From: Burkholderiales bacterium
GTDB taxonomy: Bacteria; Pseudomonadota; Gammaproteobacteria; Burkholderiales; Burkholderiaceae_C
Assembly: GCA_028869035.1 (NCBI GenBank)
Contig: JAGWTL010000028.1
Coordinates: 1 to 15,209, forward strand
Direction: 5' to 3'
Length of the DNA: 15,209 nucleotides
Translations under genes and position numbers: made by a program
The notes under the pieces: generated by a model
What the model saw: the letters and a program-made list of their open reading frames with translations, nothing else
Databases searched by the model: none
What the model was told of the DNA's origin: nothing
In this document: positions 1 to 8,863 of the stretch, piece after piece
Layout: the number at the start of each line of letters is the position of its first letter
How positions within the stretch are numbered: position 1 is the first letter of the stretch

Positions 1-1097
1 CGGATGGCCTGGCGCTTCTTGTACTCGTCGGCCAGCTCCGGCGGCCAGTAGGGGAAGTTCATGCTCTGGCCCAGCAGCTCCTCGGCGCTGAAGCCCACCA
101 TCTGGCAGAAGGCCGGGTTGACGTAGGTGATACGACCCTGCAGATCGCGCGCGCGCAGGCCCGTGACCAGCGAGTCCTCCATGGCCTTGCGAAAGGCCAG
201 CGCGTCGGCCAGATCGCTCTCGGCCTTGAGCCGGCGGCGCATGTCCTTGCCGAGCAGCAGCAGGATGGAAACCAGGGCGATCGACATGGTCGTAACCAGG
301 GCCGTGAGCACATTGGGGAAGACCTCGGGCGCGCCACGCCAGCTGTCCATGCGCAGCACCAGGGTCGTGCCCGGCAGGTCCAGCAGTTGCTGGGCCGAGA
401 ACACGCGGCTGGTGCGGCGTGCCGTGCCGCGCATGGCCAGGCGTGTGCCATCGCCTTCGGTGAAAGACACCTCCTGGCTGCGCGTGAGCTGGCGAGCCAG
501 ATCGTCCAGCAGGTCCTGCAGGGAATAGGTGGCCACCAGATAACCCATGACCACACCGGCACTGGCCAGCGGCAGGCACACCTCCATGACCTCCAGCCCC
601 AGGCCATCGGTCATGGGCACGAAGTAGCTGCCTGAATAGGCCGGCCCGCTGATGCGCCGCGCGACATTGCAGACCTGGTTCACCTCGGATTGCACGCTGT
701 CGCGGCCCAGCCGGGCAAACACCGGCGGACGGTAGGGCGTACCGGCCTGGGCCAGGATGTGGTGCTGGCTGTCGCGCCATTCGATGCGCAGCAACTCGCG
801 CCGCTCGCGCAGCAAGGTGGTGGCTTCGGACGTCCAGGCCGTCGGTTTGGGGTCGCCGAACTGCAGGGCCTGCAGGCTCTGCAGATTGCGTGTCAGGCGC
901 GAGCGGATATCGCCCACGGCGTCGGCCGCATCGCGCTCCAGGCGGCTTTGCACCTGGCTGGCCTCGTAGCGACCGGCCAGCCACACCAGCGTGATCAGCA
1001 GGGCCACCACCAGCGCCGTCAGTGCCGACCACAGCACACGGCGGCGCCAGTGGGCGCGCCAGCGCTCCCGGCGCGATTCGACCAGGGAGGTGTTCAC
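1..1097 (-). CDS. PAS-domain sensor histidine kinase, N-terminal part (cut by window edge)
   Basis: This is the N-terminal 365 residues of a membrane sensor kinase. Reading begins at GTG (1097-1095), which overlaps the stop of the upstream amidase gene as GTGA; the frame stays open to the left edge. Visible parts are a basic cytoplasmic tail, a first membrane helix (about residues 22-43, VLWSALTALVVALLITLVWL), a periplasmic sensing region (about 45-260), a second helix (about 262-284) and then a PAS domain starting near residue 301 with the S-box-like stretch GRITYVNPAFCQMVGFS. The kinase core would lie outside the window. Two helices flanking a periplasmic domain followed by PAS is the layout of DctS/DctB-type C4-dicarboxylate sensors, and the PAS sequence resembles DctS-like proteins, but the ligand is inference. 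The weak ribosome site (GGAG about 13 bases upstream) fits translation coupled to the gene before it. A response regulator would be expected just beyond the edge. Confidence 0.88.
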   Translation of the reverse strand, partial: MNTSLVESRRERWRAHWRRRVLWSALTALVVALLITLVWLAGRYEASQVQSRLERDAADAVGDIRSRLTRNLQSLQALQFGDPKPTAWTSEATTLLRERRELLRIEWRDSQHHILAQAGTPYRPPVFARLGRDSVQSEVNQVCNVARRISGPAYSGSYFVPMTDGLGLEVMEVCLPLASAGVVMGYLVATYSLQDLLDDLARQLTRSQEVSFTEGDGTRLAMRGTARRTSRVFSAQQLLDLPGTTLVLRMDSWRGAPEVFPNVLTALVTTMSIALVSILLLLGKDMRRRLKAESDLADALAFRKAMEDSLVTGLRARDLQGRITYVNPAFCQMVGFSAEELLGQSMNFPYWPPELADEYKKRQAI

Positions 1098-1924
1098 AGC
1101 ACGCGGTGCTCCAGGGCCGGCAGTTGCTGGCGGCACTGCTGCAGCTGGACCGCATCGAGCTCGGCCAGCACCACGCCCTCGCCTTCGGGCCGCACGCCCA
1201 GCACGCGCCCCCAGGGATCCACCAGCATGGAATGGCCCCAGGTGCGCCGCCCGTTTTCATGCAGCCCTCCCTGCGCCGCTGCAGCGACGAAGGCCAGGTT
1301 TTCGATGGCACGCGCACGCAGCAGCAACTCCCAGTGCGCCTGGCCGGTGGTGTGCGTGAAGGCGCTGGGCACCAGCAGCAGTTCAGCGCCGGCCTGGGCA
1401 TGGGCGCGGTAGAGCTCGGGAAAACGCAGGTCGTAGCAGACGCTCAAGCCCACGCGCCAGCGGTGGCCGTCACGCGAGGACAACTCGAACATGACGGGCT
1501 CGCGCCCGGGGTGCAGGGTGCGGGCCTCGTCGTAGCGTTCACGCCCGTTGTCGAAGCGGAAAAGGTGGATCTTGTCGTAACGCGCCACCCGTTCACCACC
1601 GGCTGCGTAGACCAGCGTGCTGTTGTAGGCGCGCGGCGGTTCATCACCCGCCGGCGCGCCGTCATCCAGCGGCAGGGTGCCGCCGACGATCCACAAATCC
1701 AGTTCGCGTGCGGCCCGTGCCAGGAAGTCCTGGATCGGCCCCTGGCCCAGAGACTCGCGCAGGGCCAGCTTGTCGCTGTCCTGCCGGCCCAGCAAACAGA
1801 AGTATTCGGGCAGCACGGCCAACTCGGCGCCCTGGCGCGCCGCCGCCTCGAGCAACGCCCGCGCGCGCAGCAGATTGGCGTCGCGCTCGACGCCGGAAAC
1901 CATCTGGAGGGCCGCCAGCTTCAT
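1094..1924 (-). CDS. Carbon-nitrogen hydrolase (Nit family), probable deaminated-glutathione amidase
   Basis: A 276-residue nitrilase-superfamily amidase of full family length. The Glu-Lys-Cys triad is readable: E40 in VLPEYF, K118 in RYDKIHLF and C163 in LSVCYDLRFPEL. The spacing and the KIHLF and CYDLRFPE blocks match the Nit1/Nit2-like branch, whose best characterised members hydrolyse deaminated glutathione or omega-amides of 2-oxo acids as metabolite repair in the cytoplasm. The exact substrate cannot be read from sequence. ATG (1924-1922) overlaps the yhdP stop as ATGA, and its own stop overlaps the GTG of the sensor kinase, so it is the middle gene of a coupled trio. A modest GGA element lies about 8-10 bases upstream of the ATG. 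No signal peptide is seen, so it should be cytoplasmic. The family call is very secure; the substrate is moderately secure. Confidence 0.93.
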   Translation of the reverse strand: MKLAALQMVSGVERDANLLRARALLEAAARQGAELAVLPEYFCLLGRQDSDKLALRESLGQGPIQDFLARAARELDLWIVGGTLPLDDGAPAGDEPPRAYNSTLVYAAGGERVARYDKIHLFRFDNGRERYDEARTLHPGREPVMFELSSRDGHRWRVGLSVCYDLRFPELYRAHAQAGAELLLVPSAFTHTTGQAHWELLLRARAIENLAFVAAAAQGGLHENGRRTWGHSMLVDPWGRVLGVRPEGEGVVLAELDAVQLQQCRQQLPALEHRVL

Positions 1925-4900
1925 GGCGTGTTTCCGGCCGGCCGGTCGGGTGCGGGTGCGGGTGTCTCGACCTTGTTCATCTGCGGGTCGCTCCAGCTGC
2001 CGGTGATGCGAAACTCCTGCGTGGTTGCGGCGATCATCGGCCCCCGCAGCAAGACCTGGGCGAGGAAAGTGCCCAGACCAACCGCCGGGTTGATCCAGGT
2101 GGCGATCAGCGAGGCGGTGCCGGCGTTGATCTCGGGCACCACCACCACACGCAGATCCTGCGTCTCGCGCGCCAGATCGGCCTGGCCATCCATCAGAACG
2201 GCGGCGTTGACGCCCTTCATCTGCAGATTGTTGGTCCGGGCGATGCCCTGCTCGATCTGGACGTCGCCCCGCACGAAGTCGAAGGAAAAACCTTCGGTGA
2301 ACACGTCACGGAAATCCAGCGCCAGGCGCCGCGGCAGGGCCTGCAGACTGAGTACACCCATGAGCTTGGCGATGCCGGGTTCGGCTTTGAGGAATTGACC
2401 AGTCTCGACATTGATGTTGAAACCGCCCCCCAGGCTCGGATAGTCCAGCCCCAGGGGTGAGCCGATCCAGCTGGCCTGGCCCTCCATGCGGCCCTTGCCT
2501 GCACGGACCAGGCCGGGCATGCCCAGGCGCGTCAACAAGCCGCCGGCATCCGCCATATCGAGCCTGAAGTTCATGACGGTGCGCCGCCGCTCCGTGCGCA
2601 CGGCGCCCGGGCTCGATCGCGGTAGGCTCACACGGCCCTCCGGTTCGCTGGCCTCCTGGTAGACGGCCCAGTTCCCGCTGGCCGTGAACTCGGCTTCAGG
2701 CATGCTGATGTTGAGTTTGCTCAAGCGCCATTCGCGCGTCCCGTTGTCACGTTGTGCCAGGCCACGGTTGACGGCCTCGATCTCCACGCGGCCCAGGTTC
2801 TTGCCGCGCAACTCCAGGCTGTTGATCACCACATCGAGCGCCGGGATGCTGACCGGCTGTTCGTCCAGCAGGTTTTCCATTCCGCTGGCGTTCTCCTGGG
2901 CCAGCACCAGACGCGCCAAGCGAGCGTAGACGCTGCCGGCACCAACGCTGGTAGGCATGCGGTATTCGAGGTAACCGCTGAGTTCGCGCGCGTCCAGGTT
3001 GACGCGCCAGGTCTGGCCTTCGCGTGTGCCGCCAGCCACCAGCTGGCTGAACTTCTGGCCGCCCACCCGCAGCGCGGTGCCCTGCACCATCAGGCTGGTG
3101 GGCAGGTAATCGTGCAAGGCCGCCGGTACGGGCGGGCCGCTGGGCGGCGCTACCGAGCTGCCAGGAGGCGCGGCCGCCGCCAGACGCCAGGCATCGAGAT
3201 CGAGATCTTCAAAATGGATGCTGGCCACCACGCCGGCGTCCGGCATGGGCAGGCTCTCGCCCGCCGGCAAGCCGACACCGATGGTGCCGCGCAGGACCTG
3301 CGTCGTCTCCACGCCGTGTTCACGCACATAACGCATGGCCAGCAAGCGCCCGAGGTCGATCTGCAGCAGATCCTGGCGTGCACCCTGGGCTGCCCCCGGC
3401 TCGGCGCTCATCAGCGTGGCCTGCAGGCGCAGGGGCAAGGCTGCTTCGGCCGGCTTGGTCAGCGGCGCCGGCAGGTTCAGCGCGAGGCCCTGCAGGGTGG
3501 ACGTGAGCTGGAATTCGGGCACACCCTGGCGCAAGCCGAATTCGGCCGCATAAGCCGCGCTGCCGCTCATCTGCTGCGCCAGACGGGCCACGACACCGAG
3601 CTGCGTTTCCTGGCGCAGACCCTGGGCCGTCAGGGTGCCCTGCACACGCAAGCGGGGTGCGCCATCGGTCGACGCCCCCGGCACGGCGATGGTGCCGCCT
3701 TCGGCGCGTACGTCACCTCCCAGCAGGCGGCCCTGCACACCCGCCAGTGCAAAACCACGTTCGCTGAAATGCAGGATGCCGCGGGTACGGGTCAGACGCG
3801 GAAGTTCGGCAGCAAGCTGCAACTCGTTACCGGCCAGCTTCACCTGCCCCTGCACCACCGAGTCATCCAGGTGCAGCAGCGGCAGGTCGAGTCGCAATTG
3901 CCCCTCGGTATTACCCGTGGCGCGGGCCTGCCCCAGCACGCCGCCGATCATCGCGTCCAGCGGCGAGGCCACGATGAGCCCGCGCAAGAGATCGTCAAGC
4001 GGGCCACCCAGTTGCATGCTGGTCAGCACCCGCGCATCGTGGCCCATGTCCGGGATACGGGCCTCGCCCTGGCTGATGCGCAGCTGCGCAGCGCCTTCGA
4101 GCAGGGCGGTGATGTTGCGCAGCTGCAGGCTGGCGTGGTCGATCAGCAGCTCGCCGCGCACATCGGTCAGGGCCGGCCAGGGTTTCTGCCCGGCGGGCTG
4201 CAGGCCTGTTGGCACGTAGACAAAACGCGTGTCCTGCACGCTGGCCGTGATGCGGAACTCGCCCTGCCCGGGATGGCTGAAGGGGAAATCGCGCAAATCG
4301 CCCCTGACCCGAAAACGCCCCCCGCCGGCCCAGCCCCGTGGCAGCGCCTTGCGCAGATAGTCCCGGACGTCGGCGTTGATGGCCTGGGGCAGGTAACGGT
4401 GCAAAGCGGACAGATCCGCCCGGCTCAGGCTGCCCTGCAGGTCCAGCACACCGGGCAGGCTGGCGCCGGCCGCATTAGCGGTATGCCATTTGAGCTGGAA
4501 CTCACCCTGCCCATCGGCATTGGCAAAGCGCGCGTTGTTGATCTGCAGACTGGTCTGGCCACCCTGCAAGCGCCACTGCAATTCGGCCGCCAGCTGGTCC
4601 AGCGCGATGCGCGGCTGCTCGAACACACCCGGCAGCTCCAGATGCCCCTGCTGCACCACCACGCTGGCGCGGCCGCCGTCCTGGCTCAGGTCGAAATCGA
4701 CGGTCAGGCCACGCACGCCAGGCGAGCCGATGGCCCCGGACGGCGCCACACCCTCGACCAAGGGTTGAAGCTGCGGGCGCGCCGCCACGTCCAGCTGGCG
4801 CAGCCGGCCGCGCGCATCGAAACGATCGGGCGCCTCCCAGGGTCCCTGCCAGCGGGCCTGCAGCTGCTCGACCTGTCCCTTGGGCGCATACAGCACCAGT

Positions 4901-6057
4901 GCTTCATGCACGTGTCGCCCCAGCGGCAGCCTTTGGGCCAACTGGGCCAGGGTCGCGAGGTCGATGCCGCTGACGCGGATCTCTCCACGCGCCTTCACCT
5001 CGCCCCCCGGATCGGCATAGCTCAGACGCACATCACCGCCGGGCCAGCGCAGGCCGTCGACCGTGTCGAACTCCAGGCCCTGGGTAGAAACCTCGAAGCC
5101 GCCGTCGAGCCTGCGCCCGCCCAGGCGGCCGCTGAGACGGGTCAGGTCCAGCGCCGGCAGCTCGGGGCCCAGCCTGAGGCCCAGCCGCGACAGCGCCACA
5201 TCCGCCGTGACATTGCTCACACGGCCCTGGTCCACATCCACCCAGGCGCGCAGGGCGCCGCTGCCGCCCGCCATATCCAGCTGCAGTGGAACATGGCGGC
5301 GCAACTGGGCCATATCGACGCGCTCGAACACAGCATAAAACTGCCCGTACCAGCGCTGCCACTCGCCGGCCCGGGTGAACAGCAGGGGCTGGTGAAAGCG
5401 CCCGCGCAGGCTGAAGCGGCCACCGAGTTCGGCCGGCGGCGTGGCATCCAGCCTGAATTCATGCCGGCGCGCGCCGTTGTACATGCGCAGATCGACCTCC
5501 TGCAGTTGCAGCGGCGGCGCGCCGCGAAGTTCATCACGCCACTGCACACGACCCCCGCGGATGAGCCATTCCGTCTGCGAGAACACCCAGTCGGCCGCAC
5601 GGCCATCCTCCTGCTGCTGCGGAATTTCGATACCGGCCACAAAGATCCGGCCGTCGGCCGCACGCCAGACATCGAGTTCGGGCCGTTCGATGGCCAGCTG
5701 CTCGAAACCCAGGTTCCAGAGCGAACGCGGCGAGATCGTGGCCGTCACGCGCGGCAGCTGCAAGGCCGCCTTGCCTTCGCGGTCCAGCAGCCGCACATCG
5801 CTCAGCTCGAAAGAGGGGAACAGGCGGTCGGCGTGTGCGACGATGGCGCCGATGCGCACCGGCACGCCGAGGGCCTGGCTGGCCCGGCTTTCCAGCTCCG
5901 GGCGCAATTCGCCGATTCGCGGCACAATGACCAGGTGCAACGTCGCCCAGGCGGCGCTGAAGATCAGCCAGGCCAAGAGGATCAGCCACAAAAGGGCACG
6001 CGTCGAAATCGTCAGGATTTTGAGCGGCAGGGATGGGCGGCGCGGCAGGGTATCCAT
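1921..6057 (-). CDS. yhdP: YhdP family AsmA-like envelope protein
   Basis: A 1378-residue protein of the YhdP/TIGR02099 family (E. coli YhdP is about 1270 residues). A short basic N-terminus precedes one membrane helix (about residues 21-45, rich in L/W/I/A). The rest is a very long periplasmic region of beta-rich repeats, as in DUF3971/AsmA-like proteins thought to bridge the inner and outer membranes and carry phospholipid. The C-terminal block is typical of the family (LMGVLSLQALPRRL, then a region with VVVVPEINAG and a hydrophobic INPAVGLGTFLAQVLLRGP). It ends in a Pro/Ala-rich tail. I chose ATG at 6057 because the membrane helix then begins about 20 residues in; the frame stays open upstream to 6183, but that adds 42 residues without family character and overlaps the glnE start. 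It is the first gene of the yhdP-nit-kinase unit. In E. coli it works partly redundantly with TamB and YdbH (family knowledge). Confidence 0.93.
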   Translation of the reverse strand: MDTLPRRPSLPLKILTISTRALLWLILLAWLIFSAAWATLHLVIVPRIGELRPELESRASQALGVPVRIGAIVAHADRLFPSFELSDVRLLDREGKAALQLPRVTATISPRSLWNLGFEQLAIERPELDVWRAADGRIFVAGIEIPQQQEDGRAADWVFSQTEWLIRGGRVQWRDELRGAPPLQLQEVDLRMYNGARRHEFRLDATPPAELGGRFSLRGRFHQPLLFTRAGEWQRWYGQFYAVFERVDMAQLRRHVPLQLDMAGGSGALRAWVDVDQGRVSNVTADVALSRLGLRLGPELPALDLTRLSGRLGGRRLDGGFEVSTQGLEFDTVDGLRWPGGDVRLSYADPGGEVKARGEIRVSGIDLATLAQLAQRLPLGRHVHEALVLYAPKGQVEQLQARWQGPWEAPDRFDARGRLRQLDVAARPQLQPLVEGVAPSGAIGSPGVRGLTVDFDLSQDGGRASVVVQQGHLELPGVFEQPRIALDQLAAELQWRLQGGQTSLQINNARFANADGQGEFQLKWHTANAAGASLPGVLDLQGSLSRADLSALHRYLPQAINADVRDYLRKALPRGWAGGGRFRVRGDLRDFPFSHPGQGEFRITASVQDTRFVYVPTGLQPAGQKPWPALTDVRGELLIDHASLQLRNITALLEGAAQLRISQGEARIPDMGHDARVLTSMQLGGPLDDLLRGLIVASPLDAMIGGVLGQARATGNTEGQLRLDLPLLHLDDSVVQGQVKLAGNELQLAAELPRLTRTRGILHFSERGFALAGVQGRLLGGDVRAEGGTIAVPGASTDGAPRLRVQGTLTAQGLRQETQLGVVARLAQQMSGSAAYAAEFGLRQGVPEFQLTSTLQGLALNLPAPLTKPAEAALPLRLQATLMSAEPGAAQGARQDLLQIDLGRLLAMRYVREHGVETTQVLRGTIGVGLPAGESLPMPDAGVVASIHFEDLDLDAWRLAAAAPPGSSVAPPSGPPVPAALHDYLPTSLMVQGTALRVGGQKFSQLVAGGTREGQTWRVNLDARELSGYLEYRMPTSVGAGSVYARLARLVLAQENASGMENLLDEQPVSIPALDVVINSLELRGKNLGRVEIEAVNRGLAQRDNGTREWRLSKLNISMPEAEFTASGNWAVYQEASEPEGRVSLPRSSPGAVRTERRRTVMNFRLDMADAGGLLTRLGMPGLVRAGKGRMEGQASWIGSPLGLDYPSLGGGFNINVETGQFLKAEPGIAKLMGVLSLQALPRRLALDFRDVFTEGFSFDFVRGDVQIEQGIARTNNLQMKGVNAAVLMDGQADLARETQDLRVVVVPEINAGTASLIATWINPAVGLGTFLAQVLLRGPMIAATTQEFRITGSWSDPQMNKVETPAPAPDRPAGNTP

Positions 6058-6085
6058 TGTGAAGATCGAGGGCTCGACAGGAATT
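6058..6085. promoter_or_regulatory. 28-base divergent yhdP/glnE start region
   Basis: Only 28 bases lie between the two divergent start codons, so each promoter must lie at least partly inside the other gene. On the minus strand the hexamer CATAAT (complement of 6083-6088) overlaps the glnE ATG and sits at a reasonable distance to serve as a yhdP -10 box, but no good -35 accompanies it. On the plus strand an AGGA (6079-6082) lies 3 bases before the glnE ATG. Promoter identity is uncertain; the compact arrangement itself is directly visible. Confidence 0.35.
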
Positions 6086-8854
6086 ATGACCCGCAACGAT
6101 GCATGCGGCCTGATGCAGGGCGCGACCAAGCCGCCGACCGCATCCCCCGTCTCCGCCGACCATTCCCGTTTCGTCCAGCGCATACGGCGCCGTCATGCCG
6201 AGCTGCTGGCACAGCTGCGCCCTGGCCGCCCCGGTCTCCTGGCCCTGCAAGCGCTTTTGACCCAGTTGCGCAGCTCGGGTCATGACAGCGGCGCAGCCTT
6301 GCGCACGATCCGTCAGCTGGTCATGGAGCGTCTGGTCGTCCTGGACTGCGAGCAGCAGGCCTCTTTGCACGACATCACGGCCAGCATGACCGAGTTGGCC
6401 GAATTCGCGCTTGACGTGGCCTGCACCGAGGTCATGCAGACCCTGGACGACAGCCATGGCATGCCGCTGACACCGGCCGGCAACCGCGCGCTGTTCTGGG
6501 TGGTGGGCATGGGCAAGCTTGGCGCGCGCGAGCTCAACGTCTCCAGTGACATCGACCTGATCTACGTCTACGACCAGGACGGCGAGACCGCCGGCAATGC
6601 CGAGGGCCGCAACCGCATCTCCAACCACGAGTACTTTGCCAAGGCGGTGCGCGCCATCTACAACCTGCTGGGAGACACCACGGAGCACGGTTTCGTGTTC
6701 CGTGTCGACCTGGCCCTGCGGCCCAACGGCAACTCGGGTCCGCCGGCGGTGTCCCTGGGCGCCCTGGAGGAATATTTCCACGTGCAGGGCCGCGAATGGG
6801 AGCGTTTTGCCTGGCTCAAGAGCCGCATCGTCGCGCCCAAGCGCCAGTTGCAGGACGGCTCGGTCATGGCCTTGCGCAGCCTGGTGGTGCCCTTCGTCTT
6901 CCGTCGTTACCTGGACTACAACGTTTTCGATTCGCTGCGCGTGCTGCACCGGCAGATCCGCGAACACGCGGCCAAACGCAGCGCGGGCCACCCCGAGCGC
7001 AGCAACGACGTCAAGCTCTCACGCGGCGGTATTCGCGAGATCGAATTCACCGTGCAGCTGTTGCAGGTGGTGCGTGGCGGCCAATACCCCGAACTGCGCA
7101 CACGCCCCACGCTGGATGCCCTGCAACGCCTGGTCAAGGCCGGACTCATGCCGCAGGCCACGGCCGAAGCGCTGGCCCAGGCTTACGAATTTCTGCGCCG
7201 GGTCGAACACCGCATCCAGTACCTGGACGACCAGCAGACCCACGTGCTGCCCACGCGCGACGAGGATCTGGACTGGATCGCACGCAGCATGGGCTACCCC
7301 GATGCCTGTCGCTTTCTGACCCAGCTCGACGCCCACCGCGAGGTCGTGGCCCAGGAGTTCGACATCCTGCTAGGCGGCTCAGGCCAGAAGGAGTGCAAGG
7401 GCTGCGGCAACGGGAATGGCAAGAACGGCAGCGGCCCCGCCACGCCCGATTTCGACGGCCTGCTGGAGCGGCTGCCGCCGCAGTTTCGCGAACGGATCAA
7501 CGCCTGGCGCGCGCACCCGCGCGTGCTGACCCTGCGTGACGAGTCACGCGCCCGACTGATCCGTCTGGTGGTGCGCACGGCCGACTGGCTGCGCGAAGAG
7601 CGTGCCAGCGAAGAAGCCGCCTGCCGCCTGGTGGACTGGATGGAACCGCTGCTGCGGCGCGAGAGCTACCTGGCCATGCTGCTGGAACGCCCGGCCGTGC
7701 ACGAACGCCTGCTGCGCCTGCTGGGCGCGGCGCGTTGGCCGGCGCGTTACCTGCTGCAACACCCGGGCGTGATCGACGAACTCGCCAGCCGCACCATGAT
7801 GGACGAGCGCTTCGATCCGCTCGCCTTCGAGGCCGAACTCGACGTCCGCCAGAAGGCCCTGCAGGCCGCCGGCGACGACGACGAGGAGTCCCTGCTCAAC
7901 CTGCTGCGCCGGGCCCACCATGCCGAGGTCTTCCGCACCCTGGCGCGCGACGTCGAGGGCGTGCTGACGGTGGAGCAGGTGGCAGATGATCTCTCGGCAC
8001 TGGCCGATGCCGTGCTGCGCATCACCACCCGCTGGTGCTGGGCGCGCATGAAAAAGAAGCACCGCGAAGAGCCGCAGTTCGCCATCATCGGCTACGGCAA
8101 GCTCGGCGGCAAGGAGCTGGGCTACGGCAGCGACCTGGACATCGTCTTCGTCTACGAGGACGAACACGAGGACGCCCCCGAGAGTTATGCCCTGCTGGTG
8201 CGCAAGCTGATCAACTGGCTGACCGTCAAGACCGGCGAAGGGGATCTCTACGAGATCGACACGGCCCTGCGCCCCAACGGCAACTCAGGCCTGCTGATCA
8301 CCACCTTCGAGGCCTACGCCAACTACCAGCAGCAGCGCGGCAGCAACACCGCCTGGACCTGGGAACACCAGGCCATGACGCGCGCACGCTTCGTGCTGGG
8401 CAACGATGATTTGCGCCGACGCTTCGACGACGTGCGCCGGGCCGTGATCACCGCGCCGCGCGACGCGTTGGCACTGCGTCAGGAGATCGTCGCCATGCGC
8501 GACCGGGTCCGCCAGGCGCACCCGGTGCGCGGCGAGCAGTTCGACGTCAAGCACAGCGTGGGCGGCATGGTCGACGCCGAGTTTTCGGTGCAGTACCTGG
8601 TGCTGTCGCAGTCGATGCGCCACCCGGAACTGGTGGCCAACGTCGGCAATATTGGCCTGCTGCGTGCGGCCGAAACCGCGGGCCTGCTGCCGCCCGGGGC
8701 GGGCACCGCGGCCGCCGACGCCTACCGTGAATTGCGGCGCGTGCAGCACCGCGCGCGTCTCAACGAAGAGCCGACCCAGGTCGCGGTCGAGTCCGTGGCC
8801 GCAGAGCGCGCTGCCGTGCTGGCCTTGTGGACGAAGGTTTTCGGCCCGGCCTGA
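6086..8854 (+). CDS. glnE: Bifunctional glutamine synthetase adenylyltransferase / adenylyl-removing enzyme
   Basis: A 922-residue GlnE, near the usual length (E. coli about 946). It attaches AMP to, and removes it from, glutamine synthetase in response to PII and glutamine, setting nitrogen assimilation in the cytosol. Two nucleotidyltransferase cores are visible. The N-terminal removase core has GMGKLGARELNVSSDIDLI with metal-binding D155 and D157; the C-terminal transferase core has GYGKLGGKELGYGSDLDIV with D683 and D685. Each is followed by a copy of LRPNGNSG, as expected for a duplicated domain. The central helical regulatory region lies between them. A Gly/Asn-rich linker at about residues 430-455 contains CKGC (C437, C440). 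I chose ATG at 6086, which has an AGGA close by and gives family length; ATG at 6113 in the same frame is an alternative. The much longer open frame back to 5441 runs antisense to yhdP and is rejected. It converges on rfaE2 with a 9-base gap. Confidence 0.97.
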   Translation: MTRNDACGLMQGATKPPTASPVSADHSRFVQRIRRRHAELLAQLRPGRPGLLALQALLTQLRSSGHDSGAALRTIRQLVMERLVVLDCEQQASLHDITASMTELAEFALDVACTEVMQTLDDSHGMPLTPAGNRALFWVVGMGKLGARELNVSSDIDLIYVYDQDGETAGNAEGRNRISNHEYFAKAVRAIYNLLGDTTEHGFVFRVDLALRPNGNSGPPAVSLGALEEYFHVQGREWERFAWLKSRIVAPKRQLQDGSVMALRSLVVPFVFRRYLDYNVFDSLRVLHRQIREHAAKRSAGHPERSNDVKLSRGGIREIEFTVQLLQVVRGGQYPELRTRPTLDALQRLVKAGLMPQATAEALAQAYEFLRRVEHRIQYLDDQQTHVLPTRDEDLDWIARSMGYPDACRFLTQLDAHREVVAQEFDILLGGSGQKECKGCGNGNGKNGSGPATPDFDGLLERLPPQFRERINAWRAHPRVLTLRDESRARLIRLVVRTADWLREERASEEAACRLVDWMEPLLRRESYLAMLLERPAVHERLLRLLGAARWPARYLLQHPGVIDELASRTMMDERFDPLAFEAELDVRQKALQAAGDDDEESLLNLLRRAHHAEVFRTLARDVEGVLTVEQVADDLSALADAVLRITTRWCWARMKKKHREEPQFAIIGYGKLGGKELGYGSDLDIVFVYEDEHEDAPESYALLVRKLINWLTVKTGEGDLYEIDTALRPNGNSGLLITTFEAYANYQQQRGSNTAWTWEHQAMTRARFVLGNDDLRRRFDDVRRAVITAPRDALALRQEIVAMRDRVRQAHPVRGEQFDVKHSVGGMVDAEFSVQYLVLSQSMRHPELVANVGNIGLLRAAETAGLLPPGAGTAAADAYRELRRVQHRARLNEEPTQVAVESVAAERAAVLALWTKVFGPA

Positions 8855-8863
8855 AGCCCACGA

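Noticed and set aside
1022..2398. 458-codon plus-strand frame over the amidase gene and yhdP 3' end
   Set aside because: Antisense to the Nit hydrolase with an intact catalytic triad; low-complexity translation.
5441..6085. N-terminal extension of GlnE by 215 codons
   Set aside because: It runs antisense to the yhdP 5' end, is Ser/Arg-rich and would make GlnE far longer than the family; start 6086 gives normal length.
2752..6285. A 1177-codon open frame on the plus strand across yhdP
   Set aside because: It is antisense to a clear YhdP protein; the translation is Q/R/A/H-rich low-complexity with no domain. Long antisense frames are expected in DNA of this GC content.
5534..6991. 485-codon minus-strand frame across the glnE 5' end and yhdP start
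   Set aside because: Out of frame with YhdP and antisense to conserved GlnE motifs; no domain seen.
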